Shown piece by piece: positions 12,001-21,469 of a stretch of 64,000 nucleotides of DNA (the first letter of the stretch is position 1; each line of letters opens with the position of its first letter). The stretch is from Sorex araneus (taxonomy: Eukaryota; Chordata; Mammalia; Eulipotyphla; Soricidae): the NCBI RefSeq assembly GCF_027595985.1, contig NC_073307.1, positions 47,842,509-47,906,508 of the forward strand, written 5' to 3'. The notes under the pieces are model-generated. The model was not told where the DNA came from. It saw nothing but the letters and a program-made list of their open reading frames with translations, and searched no databases. A program made the translations under genes and the position numbers.

Positions 12001-15000
12001 AGCCCAGAGGCCGTGGGCAGCCGTGGGCAGGGAACAGGCTGGGGGCGGCTTGAGCTGCTGAGCTGCTTTTAACATCCCAGACGCTATTGTTTGCCTCAGT
12101 GGGTTCTTTGCCTCTCTCCGTCCCCGACAATCTGTTCCCCTGTCTTCGCACATATATATAGATCCCCTCTCCCACTCTGCATCCTTCTCTGTTTCTGCAT
12201 GTGGGAAGGAAGGCTATGCAAGTGGCAGCTCCGAGCAGCCGCGGGGGAGGCGGCTTAGCAGGGCGACGAGTCCCCTGCGCCCGGCGGGCCCCTCACCACT
12301 TAGTTTGTCCCTGTGCCTCGCTGGCACCCTGCGCCAGGCCGGAGTCCGGCCGGTGAGACAGTCGGGTGCTGTTGGAGAGGCTGGCCTGAGCGGTGTGGGG
12401 GTGGGCTCATGGGTGCTGCAGGCCCCACTGCGCGGGTCCTCGGTCCCCAGTTCCTGCTTGCCCTTCCCGTGGCGCCACCCCTGCCCAAAAACCAGCTGCC
12501 AGGCCCCTGACGGCCCAGGTGCCTCCCGTCCCGCCTCTGTGTGCAGGCCGAGCCACAGGACTGCTTGATCGGACCAGTGCAGCACGGCTCGAACATAGAC
12601 TGCACAGCCCTGCCCCTTTCCCCGAGGTGCGCTGCTCACACAGGCACCCCAACGGGAGCCGTGTCAGTGGCGGCCAGCACCCCCGTCTCTGCTCGCTGCT
12701 TGCCCCGTCCCAGGCCCCCTCTCAGAATTCCTCGGTAGGCCAGCTGGATTGTGGGGCAGGTGGGGGTGGCCACTGTGAGTACCCACTCTGGGGGGTGTCA
12801 GTGACACTGGGCCACCCCCTGGACGGTGGCGCTAACACCGCTGGCCAGGGGCTCTTAGTGAGGTGCTGTGCTGGGTGCTAGAGGGGCCTGACCTGGGGTG
12901 CCCGGGCAGCAGAGAGCCCCTCCCGCTGACCCGCTGGCCCCCCTCGCCTGAAAGAACCTCCCCTTCCCCTCGCCAGACCGTTAATCACTGGGGGGTGTGT
13001 TTTGTTTTTGTTTTTCAAGGTGATTAAACTCCCTCTGATTTTTGTCGACCCTAATCGTAGTCCAGCTGGCCCAGCAGCTGCCCCTGCGCGAGCCCAGGCT
13101 GCAGGCGGCCCGCGGAAGGCCCGGGCCTCGGAGAGCACAGCCGGGAGCTCCTCGTCCGAGAGCGAGGATGAGGACGTGATCCCTGCCACGCAGTGCTCCA
13201 CTCCCGGTGAGCGGGGACGCGGGCGAAGGAGCCGGCCGTGTCCGCGGGGACTGCTTCTGGCAGTCGGAGGAGGGTCCTGTGAGCGCTGAGACCCAGTGAG
13301 CCCTGGCCCTGCCGGCCTTCGAGCGTGTTGGGTGGCGGTCAGTAGGAGACACCCGGAGCTGTCTGACTTCTGGGACCCTTCAATTCCCACAGTCGTGGCC
13401 TGAAAGCTGTTCCCAGAGACCGCGAGGGGACGGCCCCCGCCTGGTGTGCGGGAGCGCTGAGTGTGGTTCCCGCACACCCCGCCCCTCTCATAGCTGTGCC
13501 CCTGTCGGGTCTCGTAGCAAGCGTAACACAGCGGGGAGGGCGTTTGCATGCGGCCCACCCAGGTTCCCTCCCTGGCACCAGAAGAATCAGGGTCCTGAGC
13601 TGGGGACCCCAGGCTTCCTCCTAGCAGCGCCCACCCCACCCGAGGGCTCGGCCGTGGTCAAGCAGCCCTTCAGCTCTCGCACGAACCCCCGTTCACACAA
13701 CACTCCACGGCACCCCACACCCCGCTTCCTCCACACGGCCCGCCCCCGCCCCCTGGAGGGCCGAGTCCACCTGTGCTCAGTGCGGGCTCCGGCTGGACAG
13801 AGGAGGGGGCAGCTCAGCGCAGAGCCTCGTGTGCCTCCCTCTGAGTTCCTGGCAAGCCCCGCCACCCTGACGGGAACAGAACACCACCCACACCAGTACA
13901 CATTTTCAAGTGGCAGCTATAAGAACACTGGTTCTTTCTTTTAGTCAATATTGTGCCCACAGTGCTGGCCAGACCAGAATCGCAGGGGTCACACCCAGGG
14001 CCTTGCTCGTGCCAGACAAAGACGAATGTCCTGGCACTTGGCCCACATTCTCGGCCCAAGCATCTTTGCCCCCTCTCTCCCTCCCTCTCCTCTCTTTTCT
14101 CTCTCTTCCTCCCTCTCCCTCCCTCCCTCTCTCTCTCTCCTCTCTCCCTCCCCTCTCTCTCTCATCCCTCCCTCCTTCCCTTCCTATTTTGTTTTTGTGC
14201 ACACACGCACTGGTGCTCAGGGGTTCCTCCTGGCTCCGCACTCAGGACTCACTCCTGGAGGGCTCGGGGGACCACTCGTGCCAGGGATGGAACCTGGGTC
14301 TGCCGCACGCAAGGCAAACGCCCTGCCCGCTGTATTACCGCTTGCCTGCCAGGGTCCGGTTGTAGAGAAGCCGAATCCTTCCTGGTGGCTAGGGGAGCAG
14401 GTACTCACGCTCCCAGTGACAGACGGTGAGCAGGGGGCTCCGGGGGCTTCTGTGCCCTGACACCCCTCCCCCGCCCCCTTTCAGCCATTAGCCTCAGTGC
14501 GGTGAGTGGGCCCATGGCCTTCCCAAGGGGCAGCCCCAAAGCCGCTCCTGCCGGGACCAGCAGCAGCAAGACCTCCAGCCAGGGGACGGATGGCAAGAAG
14601 CAGCAGGCGACAGGCACGCAGGTACCCGGCGGGCACAGGGTCCGGGGGACACTGCAGTAGGGCACACAGATACCTGGTGGGTGTGGGGGGGGCTTGGCAG
14701 GTGCCTGTCAGGTGTGGGGGACAGGGGGGCGCTGCAGTGAGGGCTCCCACCCCCCGCTGCAGTGGGACATCATTTCGTGTGGACACCACACACGCTGCCC
14801 CTTCTTGCTGGCGCAGTCCCAGCACAGCCCCCCCCCACCCCCCCCCGGGTTACCCTCGGGTCTCTCGGGGTGTCGTGTGGCAGCCTGGCCACAGAGGGCA
14901 GCTGTGTCCGGCCGGGTGCCTCTGCTCTGCCAGCAGCTGTTTGCGGCCGCCCAGCTTGCCCTCCGGCTCCTTGTGCCAGGGCCGAGAGTTGCCTTTATTG

Positions 15001-18000
15001 AGTGCCCCGGGGCTGGTAGATGAAACCCGGCAAGTCTCAAGGCGACACCGAGTGCTCCTCCCTCCAGGAGCCCTGAGGCTGGGGGGGGGGGAGGGGGGCC
15101 GGCTTGAGCCCTGGCGGTTTGTCTCCTTCCCCTGCGGCCCGCACCCCTTAGCTCTAAGCGGGTGGTGCAGAGCTGGGGCCGTCGCTCCTGGGGGGAGCAG
15201 CTGGCAGCTCTCCTGTCCATGCAGCCCGTGTCTGTGTGCTGGGCGCTGGGGCACTGAAGGAAGAGTCAGGGAGGACGCCAGCGGAGGGCCCAGCCCTGCC
15301 CGGGAAAGCAGGGCCTCCCGGAAGGACCGAGCGGGTCCTGCTTCACATGCTGGGTCCTGGGACCACACTGTCCCACACTTGAGATGGCACCGGATGGGGG
15401 GGGCTCGGTCCCACTCTGACCCGTCCCCCACTTCAGCCACTGGTCGTCAGCTCAGGTGGCCGTAGCAACTCTCGGGGCTCAGAAGCGTTTCCCTAATGGG
15501 GCTCAGCAGGGATGGACGCAGACGCGCGAGGGCACGCGTGGGGGGCGCGTGTCCCTGTGCTCAGCCGCGGGGACTCCCTGACGCCCGCCCCGGGGACCCG
15601 TGGGCTGGAAGTGAAAACCTTTGGTGCCTCTGGGACTCCGCTCACTCATGAGCAGGGCACCTGTGTCATGCTCACCCTGGGAAGCCCCCAGGGGCTCAGG
15701 AGCACTGCGCCCAGAACGGGACAGACCAAGCCAGTATTTCCCGCTATAAATCCGAGGCTCGTCATGGGGTGACCGGCTTCAGGAAGCCCGGTGGGGTGGC
15801 CTCTCTGCCAGAGCCTTTGAAGTGGAGAGAGCGGCCAGGCCAGAGCGGGGGTCTCAGCGGTGTTTGTGTGGGGCTGGGGGAGGGGCACACTGCGGGGACC
15901 GCTTTCCTCTTCCCGAGGGCTGGGGCGTGGGGTGCAGGAGGGACCAGGGAGACTCGGGGCTGTGGCCCTGCCCACCTGCCGGTCCCCCTCGAAGGCACAG
16001 CTTTCTGGAGACGCTCTGGGAGCACTGGCTGTTTCCCAGCCCCTGGCCGGGCGGGTTCGGGCCTCTGGGAAACCCGTGAGACCACCGGCCCTTTGCCCAC
16101 CGGAGGTGACGGGGCAGCGTCCAGGGAGCGTGTCTCAGGGCTACCTCTGGCTGTCCGCAGGTGACAAAGAAGAAGCCAGGCGGCCTCCCGCTGACCCAGG
16201 CCACCCTCAGGGTTCTCGCCCAGACTGCCAGTGAGGCCCAGGCTCCTGCTGCCAGGACCCCGCCTGCCGCTGGGGTGAGTCGAGCCGCAGGGTAGCGCCG
16301 CTGCCCCCCTGCACGTCACTGCCGTCGCCGTGGCTGCTGGAGAAGCGCCGGGCCCGGCCCAGGAAGGTGCTGGGGAAACTGCCTCCCCGAGCCTGAGCTC
16401 GCCCGCCTTCTCTCTCCTCCCACCCACGCAGGTGGGCCCCGCCCCCAAGACCCACGCTGCGGCCACGGCCCACGGCACCCCCACACACGCCCGGGCCGCC
16501 GCCCCCTCGGCACACACCAAAGCTGACGACTCGGGGACCTCAGGAGACAGTGAGGACAGCTCTCCGGAGAGTGAGGAGAACCCGCCGCCCCGCCTGGGTG
16601 AGCGTCCAGGAGGCAGGGCGACCTGCAGGGCCTCGGTCTCCCCTCCCACGCCCGGTCCCTTCTGCTGTCTGACTCCTCCCCACGGGAGGGGGGATGCTGC
16701 GGGGGAGGGCTGGGGGCGGGGGCGGGGTGGCCTCGCCGAGTCCAGGCCCGGCAGGAGCCACTGCTTGTGTGCAGATGCGGCGTCCAGCAAGGAGACGGTG
16801 GTGGAGGAAACCTCCGCCGAGTCCAGCGAGGACGAGGAGCCAGAACCCTCCCAGGTGCGTGGGGGGAGTCACGGGGCGGGGCAGGGGGGCGGCCGGGAGG
16901 GGGCGGCTCGGCCTCTCACACGGGCTCCTCCAGTCTCTCCTCTCAGGCTGTGTGGCCGCTGGGCCCGCGCCAGCCGCTCCCCAGCCGGCGAAGACCCTCC
17001 CCGGGCCGCACCCCAGTGCCTCGGGCGCCTCTGCTCCAGCCGCCAAAGACGCTCCCCGTGGCAAGCAGGGCGGGGGGCTCCCACACGCAGCAGGCGTCAC
17101 CCCCCCCGCAGCAGGTGTGTCAGGTGAGGACACAGCGGGACAGCGGGACAGTGCAGGGTCCCCGGACGCTGGCCCAGAGTGGAAGGGAGAGAGCCCCCTC
17201 CCCCGGCGGCCGCCGGCCCGTTGGTGGAGGAGGCTGAAGGTCTCGCAGGGCCTGCCCAGGAGCTGCCCGTGGGGCTGCCCTCGCACCGCCCTGACCACGG
17301 GGGCCAGAGGTGTCAAGGCCCGGCACTCTTAGGAAGGCCACTCCCGGGGGCCGGAGGGCAGCACAGCGGGAAGGCGTCTGCCTTACACATGGCCGGCCGG
17401 TTCCATCTCCAGCGTCCCTGAGCACCAGCAGATGTAGCAGAAAAGGGGCCGGTGCAACAGTACGGCAGGTAGGGTGTGTGTCTTGCGTGCGGCCGACCCA
17501 GGTTCAGTCCTCAGCATCCCACGTGGCCCCCCAATACTCCCACCAGGGAGTAATCCTTGAGTGCAGAGCCAGGAGGAACCCCTGAGCATCACCACAGGTA
17601 TGACCCAAAAAGCGAAAAAAGGGGGGAAAAAACTTGAGTCATTTGTATTTGGACACTTAGTGACATCAGGCTCTTCAGGGCAGCTCTTGGAGGTGTCCCA
17701 GCCTTGGCCCTGGGGTGTGTGGGAGGAGGCACAGGCAGGCCCCGTGGGAGGCCTGCTGGGCCCCGGGAGGAGACAGTCAGCCTTCTCCCTCACCTCAGCC
17801 CTGCTGCAGGCAGTCAGCCTGGCGCTGCGGAAGGTCCGTCCACACGTGTGGTCACGCTCAGGCGAGCAGCGGGGGCAGAGTTCTCAGGGAGCTGCACAGA
17901 AGTTGCTCGGGTGGGCCAGGAGAGCTGGCGTGTGTCCCCGCCACACCCAGCACCCCCAGACTAAGTTGAGGCCGGGCTGCCCGCTGTTCTCCGAGTCCAG

Positions 18001-21000
18001 GGTCCCGGGCTTCTTTGGATCTACATCTCCCTGTCACAGAGGCAGCCCCTTGGTGCCCGCCAGAAATCTGCCTTCCTGTGTGAAGACAGGGAGGTCCCCC
18101 TGGTTACACAGGCGCTGTCTCCCACTGTGGGAGAAAGCCCCCTCAGAAGCAGGCTGTGGGGACCCCTCTAGGCTATCGCCTCGGCAGTTTCCTGACCTTT
18201 TGTGCTGACCTTTTGTGTTTGTTTGGTTTTTTTTCCTTCTTCTTCTTTTTGGGTCACACCCGGCGATGCTCAGGGGTTACTCCTGGCTCTGCACTCAGGA
18301 ATTCCTCCTGGCGTGCTCGGGGGACCATATGGGATGCTGGGGATTGAACCCAGGTCGGCCATGTGCAAGGCAAATGCCCTCCCCGCTATCGCTCCAGCCC
18401 CACCTTATATGTCCTGAAGGCACTTTCCACTCACTGCGCCTGACCCGGTCTGTGGCGGGAGGCAGGTCCCAGTGGGCCAATCGACCGTGCGCCTCTCTCC
18501 CTCCTGGACCCTTGCCGGGGTGGCTGCCGCCCTTCCCGCCGTGGCTTGCAGAGCCGTGACCCCAGCCCCTCTCCGCAGGCCGCAGCAAGGCTGGCACCAG
18601 CCCTCAGACGCCCCAGAAGGAGGCCCTGAGCCCCCAGGCCTACGTGCTGGCCCTGCAGAGCGACATTGCCCAGCGGCTCCTGAGCGAGCCGCGGACGCAG
18701 AGCAAGGCGCAGGCGCAGGCCTCGGTGGTGAAGGTCCTGGCCGAGCTGCTGGAGCAGGAGCGGAGGAAGGCCCTGGAGGCCACCAAGGACAGTGGCGGCA
18801 AGGGCCGCTCGGGCCACAAACGGAAACTGCAGGGGGACCAGGTGACTGCCAAGGCCCCGGAGAAGAGGAAGAAGCAGCTGGCCACCCAGGAAGGCGGGGA
18901 GGGCACCGCCTCCCCGGAGAAGGCTCCTGGCACCTCCAGGGGGAAGCCCAAGAAGGACAGACCAAGTGGGGACTCGAAGAAGAAAAAGAAAAAGAAGGCG
19001 GATCCCAACTGCTGCGTGGCCACGGGGAAGCCAGAAGGGACCCAGGGCCAGGGGGACATCAAGGGCGGCAGCCTGAAGAACAAGAAGGACAAGTCCAGTA
19101 AGAGTGAGTGGGGCTGCGTCCCCGCCTCAGTGCCCAAGGCTGGCATGGAGCGGGGCGGGGTGGGGGGGTCCTGGGGCAGGCGGTGGCACAGACGGGCTCC
19201 TGGCTCCCACAGTGCCCTCGCCGAGCTAGGCCAGCCACCGAACATACCAGATCCCAGGCCACAAGGTTCACTTCCACGTCAGAGGGAGAAAGTGTCTGGG
19301 CACCAGAGTGATGGAACAGCAGGGGGGGCTTTGCCTCACACTCGGCCAACCTGGGTTCCAGGTTTGGTCCCCAGCACCCCTTGTGGTCCCTCGAGCCCAG
19401 CCAGAACTAATTCCTGAGTGCAGGGTCAGGAATAAGCCCTGCGTGCTGCTGGGTGTGGTCTGAAGACAACTAGAAAGTGTTTCTTGTTTTGTTTGGGGGC
19501 CACACCCGAGAGCTCTGTGCCCACTCCTGGCAGGCTCGGGACCACTTGGGACACCAGGGTTCTAACCGAGGTCAGCCATGTGCCAGGCAAGTGTATACTC
19601 TCCAGCCCAGAAAGTATCTGTTTCAAATACATGTGTAGATTCTGTTTTAAGTAGGTCAGAAAAAAAAAAAAATGCCGATAGGTTGTCCCCAAAACCCAGG
19701 TGGGGAGACTCTCCCTGGCACCCCTGCACTTGAGCAGCCACCTGTTGCTGAAAAGCTTGCTTGCCTCCCTCAGAAAAAAAAGACAAGGAGAAAAAGGAAA
19801 AGAAAAAGAAAGCCAAGAAGGCCTCAACCAAAGACAGCGATGCAATATTGCAGAAGAAAAAGAAGAAAAAGGTACAGTGAGAGCCTGGGCTGTCGGGGGT
19901 CCACGGGGGCCGCCGGGTGTGACTGTCCCGGCCCCCTCACGCCGTGGGCCAGGCCCTCCCAGGGGGATGTCCTGCTCTGTGAGCATGTCGGGATGGTGTG
20001 GGCCGGGTTCCGGGAGACCTGGGTTTCTGGTGAGGGACCCTCCCCTCCACGTGGAGCCTGGCCGGCAGGAATCTGCAGACTCGGCCTTGTGGGGTGCAGG
20101 AGCGGGCTCCCAGCAGGGGGCACTCTGCCCGCGGTGCAGTGGCATTCCCACATGGAGAGACCCTCACGTGGAGGGTCCTCCAGGGAGCACCACCCCGCCC
20201 CCAGGAGCCCTGGGAACCCCCACTCTGTGCTCGGGCAGGGCACTGCCTCAGGTTCACTCTCTTCTCTCTTCGCAGAAGAAGAAGGCAGAGGCGCCTGTGT
20301 GAGGATGCGAGCAGCAGGTACTTGTCCTGCCCCGCTGGGGGCCCGGAGGAAGAGGGCCTGGCTCCTCCAGGTCAGGGGGGTGAAGCCAGAAGGACCCCGA
20401 CACATGTGGTGGGGCAAGGGCGAAGGTGGTGGGCACAGCTCAGGTGCCCTGGCTGCTGCCCGTGTCCACTCCCTGGTGATCCATTACGAGGCTTTCCTGT
20501 GCAGGCCGTGCTCCCAGCTGGTGCTCCCGGGGGGGTGGCGGGATCACGTGTGCCCCTGCCTCCTGTAATCGGGGGGGTGGGGGGTCACAGGACAGCCCCA
20601 GGCAGGCCCCCAAGGGGCCAGAGAGGGCTCAGCGGGGAGGGCTTTGCCCGGGCTGCCGCCGACCCAACTCAGTTCCCAGCTTCCCCCGTGGCCCCCGCGT
20701 ACTGCCCGGAGTGACCCCTGAGCACAGAGCCAGGAGTAGACTCTGAGCTCTGCCACCCGTGCCCCAGGAAAGAGAGAGGAGTGCCTGCCAGCCCCAGGGG
20801 CGTGTCCGCCAAGGTTGCCGAGCGCCCCGCCCGCCTGCCCGCCTGCACTGAGGTGCCAGGTTGGCCTGGATTTGCTCAGCTTGGCAGAGAAAAGGGTCGG
20901 GAAGGTCATGTGGCTGTTTCTTCCCTCAGGGACAGTTGCCAAGAGGTGCCCAGCCCCTGCCTCTGCCCTCCGCCCGCCATGAGTCGGAATATTGCATTTG

Positions 21001-21330
21001 TAACCGTCCCTCCCTCCGTCCTGTGTCCAGCCCGGCCCAGCCCAGGAGCCTGCAGGGAGGCTGGGCCGGGGCAAAGTGCTGGCTCCAGTGACCTCACTCA
21101 CTCAGCCCGGCCCCGTCCTGACGGGCACTGAGTGTAGATGTGTACAGTAGATCTATTTTTTTAAGTGACCTGCCTCTTCTCCCTCCGTCCTGCAGGCCCA
21201 GTGGGTCGCACTGCAGCTTCTTCCCTGCCCGGCTCTCACCTCTGTCAGTCTTTACCCAGTTCTATTCGTGTGTGTTTTTGTTTTTAAAAAAAAGAAAAAA
21301 AACTCCAAAAATAAAATACTTGCAGGAGAA
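1..21330 (+). CDS. TCOF1: TCOF1 (treacle), 3' two thirds of the gene, multi-exon
   Basis: Treacle is a nucleolar phosphoprotein that recruits UBF and RNA polymerase I to rDNA and supports rRNA processing; human loss of function causes Treacher Collins syndrome. Coding segments seen here: 2-190, 357-560, 645-851, 1100-1303, 1390-1584, 8572-8706, 8823-8966, 9044-9259, 10238-10324 (less certain), 13020-13206, 14485-14621, 16161-16274, 16432-16597, 16775-16854, 16934-17123, 18579-19103, 19774-19871 and 20276-20302 (TGA). They total 3105 bases and stay in frame throughout. The repeat exons are phase 0, start with an Ala/Val-Lys-type motif and end in PAQ-like residues after an acidic Ser/Asp/Glu cluster (casein kinase 2-type sites). 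Diagnostic matches to human treacle are [39 protein letters not shown](A/T)ELLEQER and the Lys-rich C-terminus [11 protein letters not shown]. The gene's 5' end lies left of the window. Identification rests on recalled family sequence. Confidence 0.97.
2..190 (+). CDS. TCOF1: TCOF1 repeat exon (5' end outside window)
   Basis: Reads from base 2 to the donor CAG|GTGAAC. The acidic cluster is [13 protein letters not shown] and the end is TTTPAQ, typical of treacle modules. The exon's acceptor is not in the window, so its true length is unknown. Confidence 0.93.
357..560 (+). CDS. TCOF1: TCOF1 repeat exon
   Basis: Acceptor TTCCAG|GCAAAG, donor CAG|GTGAGG; 68 codons, phase 0. Begins [14 protein letters not shown], close to human modules beginning AKPSGK.QV.AAS. 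The acidic part is an unusual Glu run ([14 protein letters not shown]) with few serines, so it offers fewer CK2 sites than its neighbours. Confidence 0.93.
645..851 (+). CDS. TCOF1: TCOF1 repeat exon with 8-Ser run
   Basis: Acceptor CCCAG|GCCAAG, donor CAG|GTGAGC; 69 codons. Begins [14 protein letters not shown], matching the human module VKPLGKSPQVKPAS. The acidic cluster holds eight consecutive Ser codons (seven AGC, one AGT; 777-800) and then [11 protein letters not shown]. Confidence 0.93.
912..1099 (+). pseudogene. TCOF1: Decayed TCOF1 repeat exon
   Basis: After an acceptor-like ACACAG at 906-911, the phase-0 frame reads [20 protein letters not shown]. This resembles the start of the human module EKSLGN...SSPAKGPPQKAGP, which sits at exactly this place in the repeat order. 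The acidic Ser/Glu cluster and the PAQ-GT end are gone. The only GT at the far end (CAG|GTGAAA, 1099/1100) would give 188 bases and break the frame. It is probably skipped; inference from position and the first ~25 residues. Confidence 0.55.
1100..1303 (+). CDS. TCOF1: TCOF1 repeat exon
   Basis: Acceptor CCTTCAG|GTGAAA, donor CAG|GTGAGA; 68 codons. Begins [19 protein letters not shown] and carries [15 protein letters not shown] and AVGQ, equivalent to the human module AKPALKIPQTK ... [14 protein letters not shown] ... VGQ. Confidence 0.93.
1390..1584 (+). CDS. TCOF1: TCOF1 repeat exon
   Basis: Acceptor TTTCCAG|CCACAA, donor CAG|GTGAGG; 65 codons. The basic part is [20 protein letters not shown] and the acidic part [13 protein letters not shown]. 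It corresponds to the human module starting AKSVGKGLQVKAAS. The following intron (1585-8571) is by far the longest in the visible gene. Confidence 0.92.
1966..4395. mobile_element. Old SOR SINE copies in the long TCOF1 intron
   Basis: Degraded copies at about 1966-2112 (+), 2340-2500 (-), 2713-2853 (+), 3226-3394 (-), 3392-3490 (-, partial), 3549-3726 (-, the best preserved, with a T-run and TTTTTGGGTCACACCCGG) and 4236-4395 (-). The sequence between them, 2855-3225 and 3727-4235, is unique-looking with no feature I recognise. Confidence 0.75.
4430..6430 (-). mobile_element. Decayed LINE-1 in antisense orientation, broken by SINEs
   Basis: AT-rich fragments at about 4430-4655, 4835-4888, 5440-5470 and 5880-6430 look like antisense L1 ORF2 (for example TCTGTTTCTCTTTCATTTAT and GAATTTGATTTGCTCTTC). 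They are split by SINE copies at 4657-4830 (+), 4890-5072 (-) and 5698-5861 (-), and by a second-family element at 5088-5437. No open reading frame of L1 length survives. Confidence 0.6.
5088..5437 (-). mobile_element. Second shrew repeat family, headless copy
   Basis: Read on the minus strand it carries three repeats of the motif GAGCCTGGCAAGCT(A/C)CC, then TATGCCAAAAACTGTAATGA, and ends in GGATGACAGTGATACAGTG rather than an A-tail. It shares these blocks with 53638-53880 but lacks the tRNA-like head. Confidence 0.7.
6524..6965 (-). mobile_element. Retroelement 3' end, reverse orientation (unclassified)
   Basis: Starts with a T-run at about 6521-6534 followed by TTGAATCACCAAGTGGAGG, TCAGTTATACAATATTCGA and CACCAGTGCCCATCTTCC. 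A related copy lies at 63645-64000. T-run plus shared sequence indicates the 3' end of an interspersed element read backwards, perhaps an L1 3' UTR; the family is not certain. Confidence 0.5.
7053..8182. mobile_element. SOR SINE copies before TCOF1 exon at 8572
   Basis: Copies at about 7053-7226 (-), 7400-7547 (-) and 8016-8180 (+, with GGGTAGGGCACTTGTGTTGC and ending GTGACCCAAAAAGCC). The stretch 7550-8010 and 8183-8570 shows nothing I can name. Confidence 0.8.
8572..8706 (+). CDS. TCOF1: TCOF1 exon with non-canonical GC donor
   Basis: Acceptor CTCCAG|GTGCCA; 45 codons ending KQGSPAK, equivalent to human ...AKQRSPSK. The donor reads AAG|GCAAGT: no GT is available in phase, but this is a strong GC-type 5' splice site. 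The exon carries only the basic half of a module; the acidic half is in the next exon. Confidence 0.9.
8823..8966 (+). CDS. TCOF1: TCOF1 repeat exon with duplicated acidic motif
   Basis: Acceptor CCTCGCAG|GCCAAG, donor CAG|GTGAGG; 48 codons, equivalent to the human segment VKPPVRNPQ ... [16 protein letters not shown]. The acidic cluster is a 21-base tandem duplication (8904-8924 and 8925-8945), giving EEDSDSS twice. Confidence 0.92.
9044..9259 (+). CDS. TCOF1: TCOF1 repeat exon with 7-Ser run
   Basis: Acceptor CCCCAG|GCCAAG, donor CGG|GTGAGC; 72 codons. Contains [19 protein letters not shown], matching human QIRAALAPAKESPRKGAAP. Seven AGC codons (9188-9208) encode a Ser run before [10 protein letters not shown]. 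The exon ends TTR rather than the usual SAQ. Confidence 0.92.
9730..9843 (-). mobile_element. Degraded SOR SINE
   Basis: TTTTGGGGGCCACCCCAGGC to AATGCTCCAGCCCC, with the internal AACTGAGGTCATGTG region; about two thirds of full length. Confidence 0.6.
10238..10324 (+). CDS. TCOF1: Possible extra or alternative TCOF1 exon
   Basis: Acceptor CCCCCGCAG|AAGGAG, donor GAG|GTAGGC; 29 codons, phase 0 at both ends, so inclusion or skipping preserves the frame. Encodes a Lys/Ala-rich stretch containing [18 protein letters not shown] and SLESSE, like treacle in composition. The human proteins I recall go directly from the preceding module to the [10 protein letters not shown] exon, so this may be an alternative cassette or a chance ORF. 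Confidence 0.5.
10325..13019. other. TCOF1 intron, GC-rich, no recognised element
   Basis: Long intron between the possible alternative exon and the [10 protein letters not shown] exon. High C+G, no clear SINE, no credible exon beyond those listed. Many long ORFs here are composition effects. Confidence 0.6.
13020..13206 (+). CDS. TCOF1: TCOF1 conserved exon ([10 protein letters not shown])
   Basis: Acceptor TTTCAAG|GTGATT, donor G|GTGAGC, leaving phase 1. Encodes [14 protein letters not shown] and [17 protein letters not shown], nearly identical to human treacle. This is the clearest single exon for identifying the gene. Confidence 0.97.
13516..14350. mobile_element. SINE fragments and a CT-rich tract in TCOF1 intron
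   Basis: Partial + copy at about 13516-13592 (AACACAGCGGGGAGGGCGTT), a reverse-oriented remnant near 13990-14060, a CT-rich low-complexity tract at 14070-14185, and a - copy at 14187-14350 (TGGTGCTCAGGGGTTCCTCC). Confidence 0.7.
14485..14621 (+). CDS. TCOF1: TCOF1 exon
   Basis: Acceptor CTTTCAG|CCATTA, donor CAG|GTACCC; with one base carried over it gives 46 codons. [16 protein letters not shown] and [11 protein letters not shown] align with human APKASMAGASSSKESS and DGKKQEGPATQ. Confidence 0.93.
14622..16160. other. TCOF1 intron, G-rich, no recognised element
   Basis: Contains several C/G runs (14827-14847, 15081-15098) and tandem-like GGGGTG text but no SINE and no exon with treacle-like content. 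Confidence 0.5.
16161..16274 (+). CDS. TCOF1: TCOF1 exon
   Basis: Acceptor CCGCAG|GTGACA, donor GGG|GTGAGT; 38 codons. [19 protein letters not shown] is nearly the human LPLTQAALKVLAQKASEAQ, one of the few low-gap alignments in the C-terminal half. Confidence 0.95.
16432..16597 (+). CDS. TCOF1: TCOF1 exon
   Basis: Acceptor CACGCAG|GTGGGC, donor G|GTGAGC (phase 1). The basic part has many Ala/His-Ala repeats; the acidic part [14 protein letters not shown] matches human DSEDSSDSSSGSEEDGEGP in position. Confidence 0.88.
16775..16854 (+). CDS. TCOF1: TCOF1 short exon ([12 protein letters not shown])
   Basis: Acceptor GTGCAG|ATGCGG, donor CAG|GTGCGT. The conserved core [16 protein letters not shown] matches human ETLVEETAAESSEDD. 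Ends PSQ as in human. Confidence 0.94.
16934..17123 (+). CDS. TCOF1: TCOF1 exon (SLLSG)
   Basis: Begins SLLSG like human SLLSGYMTPGLTP. The acceptor used is CTCCAG at 16928-16933; a second CTCTCAG ends at 16946 and would drop four codons. Two donors are possible: G|GTGTGT (17114) and G|GTGAGG (17124). Both leave phase 1 and the second is the better consensus, so it was chosen. Confidence 0.85.
17349..18401. mobile_element. SOR SINE copies in TCOF1 intron
   Basis: A shortened + copy at about 17349-17437, directly followed by a second + copy at 17442-17632 (CAACAGTACGGCAGGTAGGG). A well-preserved - copy at 18226-18401 (TTTTTGGGTCACACCCGGCG to ATCGCTCCAGCCCC). The 17640-18220 interval holds nothing I recognise. 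Confidence 0.85.
18579..19103 (+). CDS. TCOF1: TCOF1 large C-terminal exon (SVVKVL-ELLEQER)
   Basis: Acceptor CCGCAG|GCCGCA, donor AAGA|GTGAGT; 525 bases. Holds the conserved [11 protein letters not shown] and [18 protein letters not shown], then increasingly basic sequence ([27 protein letters not shown]), consistent with the nucleolar-targeting C-terminal region of treacle. The LISNNEQ-type or acidic repeats seen elsewhere in the window are absent here, as expected for this region. Confidence 0.95.
19774..19871 (+). CDS. TCOF1: TCOF1 Lys-rich exon
   Basis: Acceptor CCCTCAG|AAAAAA, donor AAG|GTACAG; 98 bases joining phase 1 to phase 0. Encodes [20 protein letters not shown], as in human. 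The Lys clusters act in nuclear/nucleolar import in the family. Confidence 0.95.
20276..20302 (+). CDS. TCOF1: TCOF1 terminal coding exon
   Basis: Acceptor CTTCGCAG|AAGAAG. Encodes KKKAEAPV and stops at TGA (20300-20302), matching the human ending KKKTAEQTV. A donor-like CAG|GTACTT shortly after the stop suggests that the 3' UTR may be spliced, as a non-coding last exon would be. Confidence 0.93.
   Translation, partial: KKKAEAPV
20303..21330 (+). terminator. TCOF1: TCOF1 3' UTR region and poly(A) signal
   Basis: AATAAA lies at 21310-21315 inside CCAAAAATAAAATACTTG, and the flanking CTATTTTTTTAAGTGACCTG (from 21151) looks like the conserved 3' end of the gene. A degraded SINE sits at about 20614-20750. 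Cleavage is expected just after 21330. Confidence 0.7.
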
Positions 21331-21469
21331 GTCCAGGAAAAGGACAAAAAGTCTGCACTTCCTTTTCTGAGATGGGTGTCGGATTGGTGCCTATAAGTAG
21401 ATGCTCAGAGTCTGTTTTCACTGCCCTAGGTGTAGGATAACACTGGGTTTGTCCTTTTAGCCTTGCCAC

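Larger units (their letters stand above)
19298..20750. mobile_element. SOR SINE copies around the last TCOF1 exons
   Basis: Old copies at about 19298-19470 (+), 19482-19608 (-) and 20614-20750 (+). The last lies within the 3' UTR or the intron before a non-coding last exon. Confidence 0.75.

Noticed and set aside
12150-12165. TATA-like ATATATATAG in a TCOF1 intron
   Set aside because: No initiator, no exon downstream; a chance AT run.
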